Below are positions 42,163 through 46,443 of a DNA stretch of 46,443 nucleotides, piece by piece (position 1 is the first letter of the stretch; each line of letters begins with the position of its first letter). The stretch comes from Dehalococcoidia bacterium (GTDB lineage: Bacteria; Chloroflexota; Dehalococcoidia; Lucifugimonadales; UBA3495): contig JAKUNL010000024.1 of assembly GCA_022451925.1 (NCBI GenBank), forward strand, positions 1-46,443. The letters run 5' to 3'. The position numbers and the translations under genes are program-made. The notes under the pieces are model-generated. The model was given only the letters and a program-made list of their open reading frames with translations, did no database searches and had not been told where the DNA came from.

Positions 42163-43839
42163 ATGCCTAAGATGACCGGGGCTAAATACCTGGCCGATAC
42201 CCTAAAAGCCTATGGCGTTTCTCACGTGTTCTTTGTGCCCGCAGTTCTCAGGAAATCACTGGCCGAGATGGATATGGTCGGAATAAAACGTGTGGTTACT
42301 CACGGAGAGAAAGCCGCTGCCTATATGGCCGACGGTTACGCCAGAGCATCCAATAAAGTCGGAGTCTGCATGGCTCAGTCTGTAGGAGCAGTTAATTTAG
42401 CAGCTGGTTTGCAAGATGCCTACTTGGGCCTATCCCCCGTGCTGGCTCTCACAGGCCATAAATCAAACCTGCAACAATCTCGGAATGCATACCAGGAACT
42501 CGAACACTCTAAACCATTCGCGTCGGTGACGAAGTTCAGTGCCGAAGTCGACTCGGTTAATGATTTACCAGGACTACTACGGCAAGCCTTCCGAGAGGCC
42601 ACGACCGGTGCGCCTGCTCCGGTTCATCTTGACTTCCAAGGAATCAGCGGTAACGTCGTTGAAGACGGTGAGGCTGATTTAGAAATTCTGTTAGAAGAAT
42701 CTTTCACAGCGAGACCCGCTTTCAGACCTGAACCAGAACCAGAAAAGGTGCGGCAGGCCGCCCAGGTACTCGCAAACGCCCAACGTCCTGTGATCGTAGC
42801 CGGTGGTGGAGTTACTTCTTCAGGCGCCAAGCAAGAGGTGCTTGAACTAGCGGAACTGCTAAACATACCGGTTGCCACTTCCCTCAATGCCAAAAACACC
42901 ATACCCGACAACCACCCTCTGGCTGTCGGAGTAGTTGGCTCCTACTCACGCTGGTGCGCAAATCGAGTCGTATACGAAGCTGACTTGGTACTCTACATCG
43001 GAAGCCATACCGGCAGTCAGGTCACCAATGAGTGGCAGGTACCCGCTATCGGCACTCCGGTGATTCAGATTGACATCGACCCGTCTGAATTGGGCCGCAC
43101 CTATTCAGCACAAGTTGCTATGCAAGGCGACGCCAAAGCCAGCACCCGCCGTTTGATTGAAGCGTCAGAACCCGTGGGAGATCGTTCTGCATGGGTTTCC
43201 CGTGCCCAAGAATTGGTAAAGGAATGGAGAACCGAAGTGGCTCCATTAGCAAATTCAGAAGCCATACCAATCATCCCGCAGCGCCTCTGCACTGAGATAT
43301 CAGCTTGGCTACCATCTGATGGAATGCTAGTAGCAGACACGGGTCACGCTGGTATCTGGACCGGATCCATGGTCGACATGAATGAGCCAGGACAAGGTTA
43401 CATCCGTTGCGCAGGCTCCCTCGGTTGGGGTCTGTCTGCAGCCATGGGTGCTAAGTGCGCTGTTCCAGACCGTCCAGTGGTCTGTTTCAGCGGTGACGGT
43501 GGTTTCTGGTACCACATCGGAGAACTCGAAACTGCTGTTCGGAATAACATACCAGTCGTGACAGTGGTCAACAACAACCACGCATTGTCGCAAGACAGAC
43601 GCGGCGATGAACGAGCTTACGCTAACATAGAAGGCGGCTCACCAGGGGATCTCTGGCAATTCACCGACACAGACCTCTCCAAGGTCGCCGAAGCTATGGG
43701 TGCGTTTGGTATCCGAGTCACCAAACCCGGTGACATACAAAGTGCTATCGAACAAGCCATTGCTTCCGGCAGACCGGCTGTGGTTGACGTTGTAACAGAT
43801 CAATATAACAGTGAGGCACCGATTCCATGGGCACCGTAG
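42163..43839 (+). CDS. Thiamine-diphosphate-dependent enzyme (acetolactate-synthase-like)
   Basis: The 558-residue protein has the three-domain layout of acetolactate synthase-like enzymes: a Pyr domain with the catalytic Glu49 in THGEKAAAYMADGYAR, a central domain, and a PP domain with Gly444-Asp445-Gly446 and the Asn pair near 471, the metal- and thiamine-diphosphate-binding motif. Such enzymes decarboxylate 2-oxoacids and join or oxidise the product. The gene ends a run of DUF35, SDR and CMD genes, so a role in breaking down an unknown oxoacid is likelier than branched-chain amino acid synthesis. A terminator follows. Confidence 0.93.
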   Translation: MPKMTGAKYLADTLKAYGVSHVFFVPAVLRKSLAEMDMVGIKRVVTHGEKAAAYMADGYARASNKVGVCMAQSVGAVNLAAGLQDAYLGLSPVLALTGHKSNLQQSRNAYQELEHSKPFASVTKFSAEVDSVNDLPGLLRQAFREATTGAPAPVHLDFQGISGNVVEDGEADLEILLEESFTARPAFRPEPEPEKVRQAAQVLANAQRPVIVAGGGVTSSGAKQEVLELAELLNIPVATSLNAKNTIPDNHPLAVGVVGSYSRWCANRVVYEADLVLYIGSHTGSQVTNEWQVPAIGTPVIQIDIDPSELGRTYSAQVAMQGDAKASTRRLIEASEPVGDRSAWVSRAQELVKEWRTEVAPLANSEAIPIIPQRLCTEISAWLPSDGMLVADTGHAGIWTGSMVDMNEPGQGYIRCAGSLGWGLSAAMGAKCAVPDRPVVCFSGDGGFWYHIGELETAVRNNIPVVTVVNNNHALSQDRRGDERAYANIEGGSPGDLWQFTDTDLSKVAEAMGAFGIRVTKPGDIQSAIEQAIASGRPAVVDVVTDQYNSEAPIPWAP

Positions 43840-43874
43840 AAACCAGGTAGCGGACATAGTAGTCAAAAAGATTG

Positions 43875-43901
43875 AAGCCCGCCATTTCACATAGCGGGCT
43901 T
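43875..43901 (+). terminator. Terminator after the TPP enzyme gene
   Basis: AAGCCCGC (43875-43882) pairs with GCGGGCTT (43894-43901), followed by TTT on the + strand. It lies between the convergent TPP-enzyme and metF-like genes and ends the operon from the left. Confidence 0.85.
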
Positions 43902-43902
43902 T

Positions 43903-44766
43903 TTAAATTCGGTTGGCTTTCTGTAAAAAATCTTTGACTGCTTTGTAGTCCCTTGCACCGCCACGTTTGATTGGCGGCATCAAGTATACGTTGTTCAATC
44001 TTGCAGCTTGGAAATTCTCATAAAGTTCCAGCGCTATATCCAAACCAGGGCGTCCTTTCTCTAATTCATCCTTGAGTGATTCAGGGACTGAGCTGAATAG
44101 AACACCGTCTTTTTCAAGGATTTGAAGGCCAAAATAAACTGGGTGGGTACCTGGTCGGTCCGCGTGATAGCCGTATGACTCTCGATAGCGCGCAACATGA
44201 TCGACGTTGAAGACCGGCTGAGTGATCAAGAACTCTGCTCCAGCCTTGATTTTCCGCACCGCAAGTTTCACCTCGTCCTCAATAGGGTTGCCAAGATCGA
44301 CTACCGCACCGACGCAGAAATCAGTAGGCGTTTCAAGCTTGCCTCCCTTGAAGTCTTGGCCTTTGTTCATATCAGAGATTGATGATATTAGTTCAGTTGG
44401 TTGGTAGTCGTTGACCGGCCTCACCAGCGATCGGTCATTCTTACCGAATGGATCGCCCTTCACCACCACCACGTTCTGTAGGCCAAGGATTTGAGCCCCC
44501 AACATTTGCGATTGCACAGCCAGTTTGTTCATATCTCTGGTAGCTAGAGTAAATACGGTTTCTCGGCCTTTCTGTTTAATGGCCGCGGCCAGCATGGCCG
44601 AATTGGTCCTGACTGACTTGCCTGGGTTGTACGCCACCGATATGAAGTCCACATCTATCTGGGATTGTTCAACAGAACCAGGATCACCCGAGCGCGGAGG
44701 GGAAAAATCACAGATTATCGAAGTGTGGCTCGTGGCTTCAAAACAGCCATCAATGATCTTCACCAA
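43903..44766 (-). CDS. metF: Methylenetetrahydrofolate reductase family protein
   Basis: The 287-residue product has ICDFSPPRSGD near the N-terminus, the strand-Glu/Asp motif of MTHFR, ATRDMNK and VVVKGDPFG in the middle, and GAEFLITQPVFN, typical of MetF. MTHFR reduces methylene-THF to methyl-THF with a flavin. Translation starts at TTG with GGAGG seven bases before it (44774-44778). It lies 27 bases after mqnA on the same strand and is therefore likely in one operon with it. A link between folate one-carbon and menaquinone genes is only positional. Confidence 0.9.
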   Translation of the reverse strand: MVKIIDGCFEATSHTSIICDFSPPRSGDPGSVEQSQIDVDFISVAYNPGKSVRTNSAMLAAAIKQKGRETVFTLATRDMNKLAVQSQMLGAQILGLQNVVVVKGDPFGKNDRSLVRPVNDYQPTELISSISDMNKGQDFKGGKLETPTDFCVGAVVDLGNPIEDEVKLAVRKIKAGAEFLITQPVFNVDHVARYRESYGYHADRPGTHPVYFGLQILEKDGVLFSSVPESLKDELEKGRPGLDIALELYENFQAARLNNVYLMPPIKRGGARDYKAVKDFLQKANRI

Positions 44767-44793
44767 TACCGAGCCTCCGGTGTGGTGTGTGGG

Positions 44794-45543
44794 TTAATTA
44801 GGCAGTTTAGATAGGTAGGATTTGAATAGATCGATGGATTTACGCTCGGATAAACCGACAAAATATCGATATCCAATGATATATTCAACGATATCACGCG
44901 CCATCATCAGGAGATGGTCTTTCGGCTCGGACACGTGGAACAGACTGTCCACTCCGTCTTCGAGGCCTACGTAAAGGGTGTCTTCAACGAGGAGTGTCTC
45001 ATCTTCTGTCAAATCTTTGAGGCCCATCCAGCGGGCGAATATGAATGGCAAGTTTGTCAAACGGTGCCACTCCTCTCCTAAGTCATACCGGTGAGTGTAC
45101 CCCCTTGATCCACGTCTTCGTCTAAGGGCGTCATCCCCAGAAATGACAAAGGCGTCATGTTCATCCTGCATCGCCACATAGGAACCGTGTTGACCTTGAT
45201 ACTTCTCTGAAAGCAAGACTTCATACAGTTTCTGGGTAGTGGTATCAGGTGTTGCAGCAGCTACGATGCCGCCTGATAGTTCCTCTATCGGTTTCTTTGA
45301 ATAAAGAAGGTTGCTTCCGGCCTTGTTGGAAGCTGAAAGGCAGAAGCCTGCCACAGGATTGCAAATATCCTCAAGTGTAAAACTGTCCACCAGACTAACT
45401 GGGCCAGCGTTTATCTCACCATCCCGTAAAGCCTGGGGCATGTCCGCTAGTTTCACGTCTTGGAGGATTATCCCACGCCGCTCCATATCAATATAAAAGG
45501 GTTCAAAATTCAGGTCCGTGACCCGGCCGACGACAGTTGGCAT
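44794..45543 (-). CDS. mqnA: Chorismate dehydratase, futalosine pathway
   Basis: The 249-residue protein is a MqnA-like periplasmic-binding-fold enzyme that converts chorismate to 3-[(1-carboxyvinyl)oxy]benzoate, the first step of futalosine menaquinone synthesis. GRVTDLNFEPFYIDME, AGPVSLVDSF and LPFIFARWMGL are typical segments. It is a little shorter than many homologues but looks complete. Its partner genes at 13.6-17.4 kb code for the last steps, so the organism should make menaquinone by this route. The ATG has only a weak GGTG site. It is followed by metF. Confidence 0.88.
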   Translation of the reverse strand: MPTVVGRVTDLNFEPFYIDMERRGIILQDVKLADMPQALRDGEINAGPVSLVDSFTLEDICNPVAGFCLSASNKAGSNLLYSKKPIEELSGGIVAAATPDTTTQKLYEVLLSEKYQGQHGSYVAMQDEHDAFVISGDDALRRRRGSRGYTHRYDLGEEWHRLTNLPFIFARWMGLKDLTEDETLLVEDTLYVGLEDGVDSLFHVSEPKDHLLMMARDIVEYIIGYRYFVGLSERKSIDLFKSYLSKLPN

Positions 45544-45752
45544 TTATTTGCACCACGTAACATTGGAAATTTTAATGGAATCTCTGAAGGGTTTGCACGC
45601 CTAGAAGATTCGCCTTCTGATTTTAGGTCGATTGAAAAACACCGTCAAGGCAGGTAAACCACAATCAAACCAATCTTACAACCAACCTCAAAGTGCGTCC
45701 ATGTAATCGACATCGGCGGCGCACTAACGTAAACTTTATTTGAGAGGGGCAA

Positions 45753-46443
45753 TTGCATAATCTCGTATTCATTCCAACCTTGTTCATCCTCGCCGGATTG
45801 GCATTCTTGAGCGCAACCGCGACAATAACAGGCGCCGATGAAGGCAATATCAAAGTTGTCAAAGCCAAAGCCGAGAGCCAGTTTCCGGATGGAATCAAAT
45901 TCTCCATCGAAGCCAATAGCGACTCCGAGATAGACGACATACGTGTTTTTTTTAGCAAAGTGGGCCAGGAAGGTCGCAGTGCCTATCGGTCCGTCACCTT
46001 TGAAGGTGAGCACAGTGTAATTGGCGAATCTTTCTTGCCAAGCGGTTCGGGAGGGGAATACTATCCACCTGGAACGAAAATAGAGTACGTGTTTGAAGTC
46101 CGTGATAAGGCAGGTTCTGTTGTTCGAACAGAACCTGCCGAATTCGTTTACGAAGATAATCGGTTTGAGTGGGACACGGTAGTAAAAGATCTTATTACGG
46201 TCTACTACTACGGCGAATACGTGCGTAATCGGGCAGAGGTTGTCCTTGAAGCCGCCCAGCAAAACCTAGAAAAAATGCTCCCAGTTCTTGGAATCACACC
46301 AACCGATCCATTGAGGATCGTCTCTTACAATAATTACCGGCATATGGCCGCAGCTCTGCCTTTCCGATCTCAAGCCGTCAGCGAGGGTTTACAAACCCAG
46401 GGCATGGCATTTGGTGACGAACGTGTCATCTTAGTACACGGTT
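45753..46443 (+). CDS. Secreted peptidase-MA-like protein, partial (cut by window end)
   Basis: From a TTG at 45753 the frame runs open to the window end (230 codons seen). The N-terminus has a hydrophobic stretch (VFIPTLFILAGLAFLSATATITG) that looks like a signal peptide. GYYYGE-like YYYGEYVRNRAEVVLEAAQQ near 145-165 and LRIVSYNNYRHMAAALP match the region before the zinc motif (HExxH) of peptidase MA-like proteins, but that motif lies beyond the window, so activity cannot be judged. GAGAGGGG precedes the TTG. It is divergent from mqnA. Confidence 0.72.
   Translation, partial: MHNLVFIPTLFILAGLAFLSATATITGADEGNIKVVKAKAESQFPDGIKFSIEANSDSEIDDIRVFFSKVGQEGRSAYRSVTFEGEHSVIGESFLPSGSGGEYYPPGTKIEYVFEVRDKAGSVVRTEPAEFVYEDNRFEWDTVVKDLITVYYYGEYVRNRAEVVLEAAQQNLEKMLPVLGITPTDPLRIVSYNNYRHMAAALPFRSQAVSEGLQTQGMAFGDERVILVHG

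Noticed and set aside
45645-46262. A 205-residue open frame on the - strand at the window end
   Set aside because: It is antisense to a better frame that has a signal peptide, a ribosome site and a peptidase-MA-like pattern.
1-46443. Genome-wide reading of UGA as an amino acid
   Set aside because: UGA ends several clear full-length genes here, for example modA (10731-10733), the UbiX homologue (16638-16640) and the panE-like gene (39303-39305).

Overview
The window looks like a piece of a bacterial chromosome, most probably from an uncultivated Chloroflexota of the SAR202/Dehalococcoidia type. This placement is inferred from gene content and I could not test it. The evidence is a late futalosine-type menaquinone block (UbiD, UbiA, UbiX and UbiE homologues) with a distant MqnA, coenzyme F420 synthesis (CofE), a corrinoid adenosyltransferase, hydantoinase/oxoprolinase genes, a xanthine-dehydrogenase-family molybdenum hydroxylase, and many lone catabolic enzymes. 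No phage, insertion sequence, CRISPR array, rRNA or tRNA gene was seen.

Layout. 1-2.3 kb: dnaN (-) with an intrinsic terminator, then an AlaX-type alanyl-tRNA editing protein (+). 2.4-7.4 kb: HyuA, PIG-L deacetylase, HyuB and a lipoprotein in one + operon. 7.5-8.7 kb: a small DUF1059-like gene with a long palindromic terminator, and a Lin0512-family gene (-). 8.7-12.7 kb: a ModE-like XRE/periplasmic-binding-protein regulator facing modABC across a nearly symmetrical promoter/operator region. 13.1-17.4 kb: a zinc-ribbon protein, then the UbiD-UbiA-UbiX-UbiE block that finishes menaquinone. 17.5-19.6 kb: prfA and prmC. 19.8-26.9 kb (all -): MMPL exporter, class-III aminotransferase, dienelactone hydrolase, a small beta-sandwich-like protein, and a thioredoxin/NHL-repeat protein. 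27.7-33.5 kb: dinB, cofE, a PduO-type adenosyltransferase, hisH-hisA, GNAT, Nudix and a MoaD-like carrier. 33.7-37.4 kb: a three-subunit molybdenum hydroxylase operon (-). 37.9-46.4 kb: DUF2182 membrane protein, an unknown gene coupled to panE, a DUF35-SDR-CMD-TPP enzyme cluster, metF with mqnA (-), and the start of a secreted peptidase-MA-like protein cut by the window end.

Main discovery. The thioredoxin/NHL protein is interrupted by one in-frame UGA (21123-21125, - strand). It falls exactly on the first cysteine of the redox CxxC motif (Y-C-UGA-I-N-C, where the family has CCINC). The frame is open on both sides, there is a strong ribosome binding site and ATG upstream, and a 7-bp stem with a 4-nt G-containing loop lies 26-29 nt after the UGA, as in bacterial SECIS elements. 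UGA is an ordinary stop elsewhere in the window. I read this as a selenoprotein that a standard gene caller would start too late, losing its active site.

The genes link up in several places. ModABC, the MoaD-like carrier and the Mo-hydroxylase form a molybdenum theme. PrmC is expected to methylate the GGQ of PrfA. DinB ends in a clamp-binding motif for DnaN. MqnA begins and the UbiD/A/X/E block ends the same quinone pathway.
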